From an uncultured Flavobacteriales bacterium (GTDB lineage: Bacteria; Bacteroidota; Bacteroidia; Flavobacteriales_D; Sanyastnellaceae): a DNA stretch of 17,890 nt. A model generated the notes under the pieces. The model worked only from the letters and a program-made list of their open reading frames with translations. It was not told the origin of the DNA and did not search any database. The stretch covers positions 1 to 17,890 of the forward strand of contig CALKYI010000506.1 of the NCBI GenBank assembly GCA_938003665.1, given 5' to 3'. Positions 8,574 through 14,180 of this stretch are shown piece by piece (position 1 is the stretch's first letter; every line of letters starts with the position of its first letter). Both the position numbers and the translations under genes were made by a program.

Positions 8574-9046
8574 GGTGTTGAGGAATGATCGGAAGAGGAT
8601 GGCGCGTCCGCGGGGACGAGCGCCTGTGGATTGTCAAGGATTTCGTTCAACCGTCGCATTTCATTCAGCAGGCGATCAACGGATTCGGCGCCGAGCAACG
8701 AACGCAGCCGTTGGTTCACGGTTACGACCAAGTCACGGGCCTGCCGGCGGGCATCTACCCCAGTCTCGGTCAAAAAGACGCGCATCATGCGTCGATCGTG
8801 GGCGTCGGGCCGGCGCTCAATCCAGCCCATTTCTTCCAGCCCTCGAAGGGAACGGGACAAGCTGTGGCATTCCAGACCCATTGTGGGTCCGAGCTGCGTT
8901 GACGGTGTGCCGGATCGCTCAGTATGCAGCAAAATAAATACGTAAGAAAAAGGAATGCCACGCCGTTCGGCTTCGCTCGCATACAGCTTGGAGAGTTTGG
9001 TCCATCCCCAGCGCAAGTGGAAATCAATGGTCTCTTGTGGCTTCAC
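8570..9046 (-). CDS. MarR-family transcriptional regulator heading the fad operon
   Basis: A 158-residue winged-helix protein. The recognition-helix region runs through LECHSLSRSLRGLEEMGWIERRP (given here in parts: LECHSLSRSL, about 58-67, and GLEEMGWIERRP), followed by the wing motif DAHDRRMMRVFLTETG, the classic MarR D-x-R-D/R-R pattern. N- and C-terminal helices would form the dimer. The start is a GTG at 9046; the frame upstream hits a TGA at 9089-9091 without any ATG. The gene overlaps fadN by ATGA, so regulator and pathway are co-translated. The likely role is repression of the operon relieved by an acyl-CoA or fatty acid; the ligand is inference from context. Bacillus controls its equivalent operon with a TetR-type FadR, so the regulator type differs here. 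The C-terminal tail is Ser/Pro-rich. Confidence 0.88.
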   Translation of the reverse strand: MKPQETIDFHLRWGWTKLSKLYASEAERRGIPFSYVFILLHTERSGTPSTQLGPTMGLECHSLSRSLRGLEEMGWIERRPDAHDRRMMRVFLTETGVDARRQARDLVVTVNQRLRSLLGAESVDRLLNEMRRLNEILDNPQALVPADAPSSSDHSSTP

Positions 9047-9050
9047 GTGT

Positions 9051-9058
9051 CCAAGGTA
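9051..9058 (-). promoter_or_regulatory. -7-like promoter box for marR-fadNAE
   Basis: The minus strand reads TACCTTGG, five of the six conserved positions of TAnnTTTG. It ends four bases before the GTG start of marR. The 14-bp palindrome at 9070-9083 falls where the spacer and -33 region would be, so repressor binding there would block polymerase. No clear -33 TTTG is seen. Confidence 0.35.
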
Positions 9059-9069
9059 CGCAAAATTTC

Positions 9070-9083
9070 CTATGCATGCATAG
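9070..9083. promoter_or_regulatory. Perfect 14-bp palindrome, candidate MarR operator
   Basis: CTATGCATGCATAG is its own reverse complement over all 14 bases. It ends 24 bases upstream of the marR GTG start and just upstream of the -7-like box. MarR-family dimers bind short palindromes of this size and commonly repress their own promoter. The location and symmetry are direct observations; the binding partner is inferred. Confidence 0.55.
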
Positions 9084-9089
9084 TATTTT

Positions 9090-9113
9090 CACAGGCTAAA
9101 AAAAATAGCTGTG
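9090..9113. repeat. Inverted repeat with homopolymer A/T loop between lolD and marR
   Basis: CACAGGCTA (9090-9098) pairs with TAGCTGTG (9106-9113), with one bulged G, around a run of A on plus (T on minus). It lies about 10 bases after the lolD stop on the minus strand. It could be a poor terminator for lolD or a second regulatory site; the T-run is in the loop rather than after the stem, so it is not a standard intrinsic terminator. Confidence 0.3.
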
Positions 9114-9122
9114 CAACCGCGA

Positions 9123-9791
9123 TTAGGGCTGGGCCATCCGGCCGTCGATCAAGTGCAAACGGGCATCCCCGCGCTGGGCCATGGCATCATTGTGTGTGAC
9201 AACGACAAAGGTTTGCCCTTCGCGGTCGCGCAATTCCACGAAGAGCTCGAACAACGAGTCGGCGTTTCCGGAATCGAGGTTGCCGGTGGGTTCATCGGCC
9301 AACACGACGTCGGGTTCGTTCATAAGTGCCCGGGCTGCGGCGACGCGTTGTTGTTCCCCGCCGCTGAGCTGATTGGGGAGGTGGTGAAGGCGACTCCCCA
9401 GGCCGAGGTCTTTGAGCAATCGCTCTGCGCGGTCCTTGTGCCGGCTCGAATCGTTCCCCTGGATCCAGGCGGGCATGAGTACGTTTTCAACCGCGGTAAA
9501 TTCGGGCAACAACCGGTGAAATTGAAAGATGAATCCGATGCGCTGGTTTCGGAAAGCCGATAGGGCGTTGCCCTTCAATCCATCCACCCGGGTTCCACCG
9601 ATGGTGAGGGATCCGGCATCGGGGGCATTGAGCGTACCGAGGATTTGGAGCAAGGTGGTTTTGCCCGCCCCGCTCGCACCTGAGATGGAAGTGATTTTGT
9701 GCTTTTCAATGTCCAAGTCGACGCCGCTCAATACGGTAACCTGTCCGTATGACTTTGTGATTCCGCGGGCCTCGATCATGATTTCATTCAT
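9123..9791 (-). CDS. lolD: ABC transporter ATP-binding protein, LolD/MacB family
   Basis: A 222-residue ATPase with all ABC motifs: Walker A GASGAGKT (38-45), Q-loop Q90, signature LSGGEQQR (142-149), Walker B VVLADEP with D166/E167 followed by TGNLD, and switch H200. The TGNLD D-loop and the length are typical of the LolD/MacB/FtsE group, whose members power lipoprotein release from the inner membrane or efflux. No permease (LolC/E or FtsX-like) gene is adjacent in the window, so the partner is encoded elsewhere and the LolD name rests on family resemblance. The ATG at 9791 gives MNEIMIEARG; the second Met (residue 5) is an equally plausible start. It is divergent from sucC with a 70-base gap and is followed by marR after 76 bases on the same strand. 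Confidence 0.85.
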   Translation of the reverse strand: MNEIMIEARGITKSYGQVTVLSGVDLDIEKHKITSISGASGAGKTTLLQILGTLNAPDAGSLTIGGTRVDGLKGNALSAFRNQRIGFIFQFHRLLPEFTAVENVLMPAWIQGNDSSRHKDRAERLLKDLGLGSRLHHLPNQLSGGEQQRVAAARALMNEPDVVLADEPTGNLDSGNADSLFELFVELRDREGQTFVVVTHNDAMAQRGDARLHLIDGRMAQP

Positions 9792-9828
9792 GGTTGCAAA
9801 CTACAACGGAAACGGGCGCTGTGTTTGC

Positions 9829-9836
9829 TACCTTTG
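9829..9836 (+). promoter_or_regulatory. -7 promoter box for sucC
   Basis: TACCTTTG is an exact match to the Bacteroidota -7 consensus TAnnTTTG, placed 25 bases before the sucC ATG at 9862. The downstream leader is A/T-rich (GCATTTTAAACG) with no Shine-Dalgarno sequence, as is usual in this phylum. A -33 TTTG at the normal spacing is not evident. Confidence 0.55.
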
Positions 9837-9861
9837 CCCCGCATTTTAAACGATTCATCGC

Positions 9862-11073
9862 ATGAACATTCACGAGTACCAAGGCAAGTCCATTTTGAAG
9901 AGTTTCGGTGTCGCCATCCAAAACGGCTACGTCGCAGACACGCCAGAAGCAGCCCATGAGGTGGCGGTCAAATTGGCTGAGGAGACCGGTACCGGTTGGT
10001 TTGTTGTCAAGGCTCAGATTCATGCCGGTGGACGTGGAAAGGGAACCGTTACCGAAACGGGTTCACACGGCGTCGTCTTGGCCAAGGGGCTGGATGAGGT
10101 AAAAGGAAAAGCTGCGGGCATCCTCGGTGGCCATTTGGTCACGGCGCAAACCAATGCCAAGGGAAAGCAAGTCAATAAGGTGCTGATTGCAGAGGACGTG
10201 TACGGCCCCGGTGACAGTGAGCCGAAAGAAATTTACATGAGCGTGTTGCTCGACCGGGCGAACGGCCGCAACATTATCATGTACTCACCCCAAGGGGGCA
10301 TGGACATTGAAGCGGTTGCCGATGAAACCCCGGAATTGATTTTCAAGGAATCCATCGATCCGACGTTGGGCCTGCAAGGGTTCCAAGCGCGCCGCATTGC
10401 GTTCAACCTCGGGCTCAGCGGGAAGGCGTTCAAAGAGATGACCAAATTCGTCAACGCTTTGTACAACGCATACGTGGGCAGCGATGCGACCATGTTTGAA
10501 ATCAATCCCGTTTTGAAGACCGCTGACGACCGCGTCATCGCCGTGGATTCGAAGGTGTCTTTGGACGGCAACGCCCTCTACCGCCACCCGGATTATGCGG
10601 CCATGCGCGACACCACCGAAGAGGACCCCACCGAAGTGGAGGCGGATGAAGCCGGCCTCAATTACGTGAAGTTGGACGGGAATGTAGGCTGCATGGTCAA
10701 CGGTGCAGGCCTGGCCATGGCGACCATGGACATCATCAAGTTGAGCGGTGGGGACCCCGCCAATTTCCTCGACGTAGGAGGTACAGCCGATGCGGCCCGC
10801 GTGGAAAAAGCCTTCCGCATCATCCTCAAGGATCCGGAGGTGAAGGCCATTTTGGTGAACATTTTTGGAGGCATCGTCCGCTGCGACCGCGTGGCGCAGG
10901 GTGTCGTCGATGCGTACCGCAACATGGGCAACATCGATGTGCCCATCATCGTTCGCCTTCAAGGAACCAACGCCGAAGAGGCGAAGCGTTTGATCGACGA
11001 GTCGGGCTTGGAGGTCAAGTCAGCGATTTTATTGAAGGAAGCGGCGGAAGCTGTGGCCGAAGTTTTGGCCTGA
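9862..11073 (+). CDS. sucC: Succinyl-CoA ligase [ADP-forming] subunit beta
   Basis: This TCA-cycle enzyme subunit binds nucleotide and succinate and works with the alpha subunit SucD to interconvert succinyl-CoA and succinate with ATP formation. The protein has 403 residues, slightly longer than the E. coli subunit. It starts with the typical MNIHEYQGKSILKSFGV and continues with an ATP-grasp domain containing AGGRGKGT (55-62). The metal ligands are N215 in FEINPV and D229 in AVDSKVSLDGNALYR. The C-terminal CoA-ligase domain shows FLDVGGTAD and NIFGGIVRCD. The alpha subunit gene is not next to it: the neighbour downstream is a convergent methyltransferase. This unlinked arrangement is, as far as I recall, common in flavobacteria. 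An exact -7 box precedes it. Confidence 0.97.
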   Translation: MNIHEYQGKSILKSFGVAIQNGYVADTPEAAHEVAVKLAEETGTGWFVVKAQIHAGGRGKGTVTETGSHGVVLAKGLDEVKGKAAGILGGHLVTAQTNAKGKQVNKVLIAEDVYGPGDSEPKEIYMSVLLDRANGRNIIMYSPQGGMDIEAVADETPELIFKESIDPTLGLQGFQARRIAFNLGLSGKAFKEMTKFVNALYNAYVGSDATMFEINPVLKTADDRVIAVDSKVSLDGNALYRHPDYAAMRDTTEEDPTEVEADEAGLNYVKLDGNVGCMVNGAGLAMATMDIIKLSGGDPANFLDVGGTADAARVEKAFRIILKDPEVKAILVNIFGGIVRCDRVAQGVVDAYRNMGNIDVPIIVRLQGTNAEEAKRLIDESGLEVKSAILLKEAAEAVAEVLA

Positions 11074-11086
11074 TTTCTTCCTTTTT
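11055..11086 (+). terminator. Weak candidate terminator at the end of sucC
   Basis: GGCCGA (11055-11060) and TTGGCC (11065-11070) can form a 6-bp stem with one G-U pair and a four-base loop, ending at the sucC stop codon. It is followed by a pyrimidine-rich tract with TTTTT at 11082-11086. The stem is short and partly coding, so confidence is low. Confidence 0.3.
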
Positions 11087-11723
11087 AATCCTCCACCTTT
11101 TCAATGGTGAGGATGCCGTCACGAATGGGCAACAAGGTGGTGCGAATGCCGCTGCGTTTTGCCCATTCGGCGCATACGGACTCCAGGTGTTCACTGGTGG
11201 CGTCCCCGTCCGTCCGCGAGGGCAGGACCTTGCCCCACCACAGCACGTTGTCCACCAAAATCCATCCGCCGGGACGTACAAGCGGCAAACACTGCTCCAC
11301 GTAATCGCCTGTTCGGGGCTTGTCGGCATCAATCCACACCAAGTCGTAGGGCCCCTCCAACTGAGGTAAGATTGCCGAGGCTTCGGCGTTGTGCCGTTGA
11401 ACGCGTGCGCGAATGCCCGCCTTTTCCCAGAATTCATCCTGGATGGCGTTCAGTTCATCGTTGGGCTCTACGGTGTCGATGCGACCATCAGTGGCCAAAC
11501 CGGCGGCTAGGCAGATGGTTGAATAGCCAGTGTACGTGCCGAGCTCCAGCACTCGTTGTGGTCGTACCATGCGGCTCCAGTTTTGCAGGAACTTGCCCTG
11601 AATCGGATCGCTCAACATTTGCGGCGTCAAGACCGTTTGCCATGTTTTTCGCCGCAATTCGGCCAAAACAGCATCCTCCTCCGTGCTGTGGCTCACCGCG
11701 TAGGCGAGCAACTCGTGGTCCAT
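11085..11723 (-). CDS. Class I SAM-dependent O-methyltransferase (CCoAOMT-like)
   Basis: I take the ATG at 11723, giving 212 residues (MDHELLAYAV...), the usual size for cation-dependent O-methyltransferases. The frame is open further upstream to 11936, but that would run 146 bases into the next gene and the extra residues look unlike this family. The SAM-binding motif I is VLELGTYTGYST (58-69). The probable metal ligands are D132 in WIDADKP and D158/N159 in LVDNVLWWG, matching the Asp/Asp/Asn triad of the catechol/caffeoyl-CoA type. It would methylate a hydroxyl group on a small catechol-like molecule; the substrate is unknown. It converges on sucC with an 11-base gap and lies 67 bases after the cysteine-rich protein gene on the same strand. 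A possible -7 element (GACCTTTG, minus strand 11766-11759) lies 35 bases upstream of the ATG. Confidence 0.88.
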   Translation of the reverse strand: MDHELLAYAVSHSTEEDAVLAELRRKTWQTVLTPQMLSDPIQGKFLQNWSRMVRPQRVLELGTYTGYSTICLAAGLATDGRIDTVEPNDELNAIQDEFWEKAGIRARVQRHNAEASAILPQLEGPYDLVWIDADKPRTGDYVEQCLPLVRPGGWILVDNVLWWGKVLPSRTDGDATSEHLESVCAEWAKRSGIRTTLLPIRDGILTIEKVED

Positions 11724-11790
11724 TTGATGGGGGTCTGACAAAACGCGCAGGTTTGTCGCAAAGGTCAGCCTTGCTCGCGGGATTCCCGCA

Positions 11791-12462
11791 TTAGAAACAA
11801 TACAAACCGAATTCGGATAGGAAAATAAGCAGATCCGAAGCGCCCACCACTCCGTCTTCATTGAAGTCGGCCTCCTCCAAGCAATCATCGCTGCAGTCGA
11901 AGGTTCCGAGGAAGATGAGCAAGTCGGCTGTGCCAATGATCTGGTCGGCGTTCATGTCGGCCAAGCAATCGGTCAATTCGTCGGGACTCAGCAGCCCATT
12001 ACAGTCGTTGTCGAATCCTTGGTTGGTGCCGTCCGCTCCTGGGAATACGAGCGGATTGGTGTCGTTGCAATCGCACAGGTTGGTCCACGTATCGTTGTCG
12101 TTGTCCACGATGCCTGCGCATTCATTGAAGCCAGCTTCGCAGTTGGCAAGGGCGCACTCTGCGCATGCTTCTTCCGTGCCAAAGGCACAAGCGAAGTAGC
12201 AGTTTTGCACGACGCAGACCACTTGTTCGCCAAAGCACCCAATGCAGGGGAGGCTCAACTCCAGCTGTTCCACCATACACGCCTCCAAACATTCCTCGCC
12301 TTCAGACAGGCATTGCAAACCGCAATCCGCAGAAACCGACTGAACGTACTCGGTGTTTTGGCAGATGTACTCCAAGTCGAGCGACGTGCAATTGCCTTGG
12401 GCAACGACCCCAGAAAGCACGGCGAGCGCAGTCGACAGCGCAAGAGCAAATTTCCAAACCAT
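11791..12462 (-). CDS. Secreted cysteine-rich protein with MopE-like and dockerin-like calcium motifs
   Basis: This 223-residue protein has a Sec signal peptide (hydrophobic stretch to about residue 20, likely cut near VVAQ-GN). It contains 22 cysteines. Residues about 25-117 hold 15 of them in repeated C-x3-C and C-x2-C pairs, suggesting disulfide-bonded helical hairpins. Residues about 119-165 match the MopE/putative metal-binding pattern: DNDNDTWTNLCDCND, then VFPGADG, then GFDNDCNG. The C-terminus carries two dockerin-like loops, DMNADQIIGTADLLIFLGTF and DFNEDGVVGASDLLIFLSEF, each fitting D-x-N-x-D-x(4-5)-A/S-D-L-L and likely to bind calcium. No T9SS C-terminal sorting domain is present, unlike the secreted protein at 14181-15092. 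Location is periplasmic or extracellular; function is unknown. The ATG at 12462 gives a clean signal peptide. Confidence 0.85.
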   Translation of the reverse strand: MVWKFALALSTALAVLSGVVAQGNCTSLDLEYICQNTEYVQSVSADCGLQCLSEGEECLEACMVEQLELSLPCIGCFGEQVVCVVQNCYFACAFGTEEACAECALANCEAGFNECAGIVDNDNDTWTNLCDCNDTNPLVFPGADGTNQGFDNDCNGLLSPDELTDCLADMNADQIIGTADLLIFLGTFDCSDDCLEEADFNEDGVVGASDLLIFLSEFGLYCF

Positions 12463-12465
12463 ACT

Positions 12466-12497
12466 ATAAGATACGAATTAGGCCCCTGAAAAACAAA
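12466..12497 (-). promoter_or_regulatory. Candidate -33/-7 promoter of the cysteine-rich protein gene
   Basis: On the minus strand TTTG (12497-12494) is followed after 20 bases by TATCTTAT (12473-12466). The layout and spacing fit the Bacteroidota TTTG-N(17-23)-TAnnTTTG promoter, although the -7 box matches only four of its six fixed positions. It ends three bases before the ATG, so the message would be leaderless or nearly so. Confidence 0.4.
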
Positions 12498-12525
12498 ACA
12501 CAATCGCTGTTCGTGCTGCTTCAAG

Positions 12526-12533
12526 TACCTTCG
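12526..12533 (+). promoter_or_regulatory. -7-like promoter box for the SUI1/methyltransferase operon
   Basis: TACCTTCG matches five of six fixed positions of TAnnTTTG and is followed by CGCCG, much like the sucC box context (TACCTTTGCCCCG). It ends seven bases before the ATG at 12541. This 78-base gap carries divergent promoters for this operon and the cysteine-rich protein gene. Confidence 0.4.
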
Positions 12534-12540
12534 CGCCGTC

Positions 12541-12903
12541 ATGGCACGCCAAAAGAAAAGCAAGCGATTCCGGTCCGGTGAGGGAGGCATGGTCTTCAGC
12601 ACCGCCGCCGATTGGACGCCCGAAACGGACGAGCAAGCATCGACGGCATCGGTCGATCCCAAGGCAACGACATTGTACGTGAGCTTGGATCGCAAGCAAC
12701 GAGCCGGTAAGCCGGTGACGATGGTCGAGGGACTCGAACACGATGGGATGGCGCTGATGACCATGGGAAAAGAACTGAAAGCGCTTTGTGGCGCTGGTGG
12801 GGCGGTCAAGGAAGGGGCCATCCTCGTGCAAGGCGACCACCGCGATAAGGTGATTGGCTTTCTTGAAACCAAAGGCTTCCGCATCAAACGCAAAGGAGGA
12901 TGA
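12541..12903 (+). CDS. yciH: eIF1/SUI1-family translation initiation factor (YciH-like)
   Basis: A 120-residue protein with a basic, probably flexible N-terminus (MARQKKSKRFRSG) and a SUI1 fold in residues about 42-120. The family signature is clear: KPVTMVEGL (57-65), then KELKALCGAGGAVKEG (77-92) and ILVQGDHRDKV (94-104), ending in KGFRIKRKGG. The eukaryotic and archaeal homologue eIF1 controls start-codon selection on the small ribosomal subunit; the bacterial proteins resemble it in sequence, but their role is less settled. Its stop overlaps the start of an RNA methyltransferase by ATGA (12900-12903), which supports a role connected with the ribosome. It has its own -7-like box seven bases upstream. 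Confidence 0.93.
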   Translation: MARQKKSKRFRSGEGGMVFSTAADWTPETDEQASTASVDPKATTLYVSLDRKQRAGKPVTMVEGLEHDGMALMTMGKELKALCGAGGAVKEGAILVQGDHRDKVIGFLETKGFRIKRKGG

Positions 12904-14132
12904 GCGAGACGAAACCCAAACGAGAAGAGGAGCAGGCGGATCCGTACAACGGACTGCCCTTGTATTTTGCGAAGACCCTCGCGAGCCTGGAAGACTTCCT
13001 TGAAAAGGAATTGGTCGAACTCGGATGCGTTGGGGTGAAACAAGCGAAGCGCGGGGTAGAATTCCACGCCGATATGGCCACGCTCTTTCGCGTGTGCCTC
13101 AGCAGCCGCTTTGCGCTGACCGTGCTGCGGCCGGTATTGTCCTTCGATGCTCAGAACCCGGACGCGTTGTACGACGAAGCCAAGCGCTGGGACTGGGGTG
13201 CCATCATGACACCGCAATCGTCATTCTCCATTGATGTTACGGTGCACTCCTCGGTGTTCACCCACTCGCAGTTTGCCATGTTGCGGCTGAAGGACGCCGT
13301 GGTGGATCATTTCCGCGAGTTCTCCGGATTGCGCCCGGGCATCAACAAAGAGGATCCGGACATCCGCATCCACCTGCACATTGCCCATACGACCGTCACG
13401 ATTTCGTTGGACGCTGCGGGCCGGCCGTTGAGCCGCCGCGGCTACCGACCGGCGGGCGCCAAAGCCCCTTTGAACGAGGTGTTGGCGGCGGGTTTGTTGG
13501 CCCATGCGGGCTGGAAACCCGGGATACCGCTTTACGATGCCATGTGTGGTTCGGGCACCTTCACGTTGGAGGCTGCCTTGTGGGCGGACGGCTTCCCCAT
13601 CCAATGGCACCGCCGCAAATTCGCCTTCATGGACTGGCGGGGATATGATGAGGACGAATGGTGGAGTGTACGCGATGCGTTGAAGGAGGCGCGTGAGCCA
13701 GTGGAGACGCCGATTTTTGCGAGTGACCGCGACTTCGCCGCCATCTCCCAAACGCGCCAAGCGCTGGCCAACATGGAGTTGGTAGGACGCGCGGAGTTGG
13801 GCCGGATGGATTTTTTCAAATTGAAGCCACGCTCGGAATCGGGGTTGTTGGTGTTGAATCCGCCCTACGGTGAGCGCTTGCCCTTGGAAGATGCGCCGGC
13901 GTTTTACGCCCAAATCGGCGACGCTTTGAAGGCCAATTGGTCCGGCCATTCTGCGTGGATCATCTCGTCCGACGTCGAAGGCTTGAAGCGGGTGGGCCTG
14001 AAAACCAAACGCCGCATCAAATGCTTCAACGGCCCCATGGAGTGCCGCTGGATGGGGTGGGATCTGTACCAAGGCACGGGCGATGCACCGGCCGCGGAGC
14101 CATCGAGTGCACCGGACGAAACCGAAGCATAA
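12900..14132 (+). CDS. THUMP-domain class I SAM-dependent RNA methyltransferase (RlmL/YpsC type)
   Basis: This 410-residue protein is built like the N-terminal half of E. coli RlmL and the Bacillus YpsC protein. It has an N-terminal ferredoxin-like and THUMP RNA-binding region (about 20-170), a linker with RRGYRPAGAKAPLNE, and a Rossmann methyltransferase domain (about 190-390). SAM-binding motif DAMCGSGTFTLEAA is at 213-226 and the base-methylation motif NPPYGE at 320-325, as in N2-guanine methyltransferases. RlmL makes m2G2445 in 23S rRNA; the same target is an inference. No RlmK-like second domain is present, so it is the single-function form. The last 20 residues are acidic and Pro/Ala-rich. 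The ATG directly follows GGAGG with no spacing, so that is not a usable ribosome site; coupling through the 4-base overlap is likelier. Confidence 0.93.
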   Translation: MSETKPKREEEQADPYNGLPLYFAKTLASLEDFLEKELVELGCVGVKQAKRGVEFHADMATLFRVCLSSRFALTVLRPVLSFDAQNPDALYDEAKRWDWGAIMTPQSSFSIDVTVHSSVFTHSQFAMLRLKDAVVDHFREFSGLRPGINKEDPDIRIHLHIAHTTVTISLDAAGRPLSRRGYRPAGAKAPLNEVLAAGLLAHAGWKPGIPLYDAMCGSGTFTLEAALWADGFPIQWHRRKFAFMDWRGYDEDEWWSVRDALKEAREPVETPIFASDRDFAAISQTRQALANMELVGRAELGRMDFFKLKPRSESGLLVLNPPYGERLPLEDAPAFYAQIGDALKANWSGHSAWIISSDVEGLKRVGLKTKRRIKCFNGPMECRWMGWDLYQGTGDAPAAEPSSAPDETEA

Positions 14133-14159
14133 AAAAACGGCCCCCGAGTGGGAGCCGTT
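14131..14159 (-). terminator. Strong intrinsic terminator between convergent genes
   Basis: AACGGC (14136-14141) pairs with GCCGTT (14154-14159), continued after one C/A mismatch by CCC/GGG, with the loop GAGT. On the minus strand the stem is followed by a run of seven T (complement of A 14131-14137), giving a textbook terminator for the secreted protein gene that ends at 14181. The first A bases belong to the methyltransferase stop codon. The hairpin may also help end the plus-strand transcript, although its U-tract on that side is poor. Confidence 0.8.
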
Positions 14160-14180
14160 CTGAATTCGATTGTCGTCTCG

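Noticed and set aside
11776..11790. Short hairpin GCGGGAATCCCGC after the cysteine-rich protein gene
   Set aside because: The stem is only 5 bp with a 3-base loop and no T-tract on the minus strand, so it is not a convincing terminator.
11724..11936. Upstream extension of the O-methyltransferase frame
   Set aside because: It would overlap the neighbouring secreted protein gene by 146 bases and adds residues unlike this family; the ATG at 11723 gives the normal length.
12890..12900. AAAGGAGG immediately before the methyltransferase ATG, resembling a Shine-Dalgarno site
   Set aside because: There is no spacing between it and the ATG, and the bases encode the conserved Lys-Gly-Gly end of the SUI1 protein.
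12255..13217. 320-codon open frame on the minus strand across the cysteine-rich gene, the intergenic promoter region and the SUI1 and methyltransferase genes
   Set aside because: It overlaps three well-supported genes and a probable promoter region, and its protein has no domain-like pattern.
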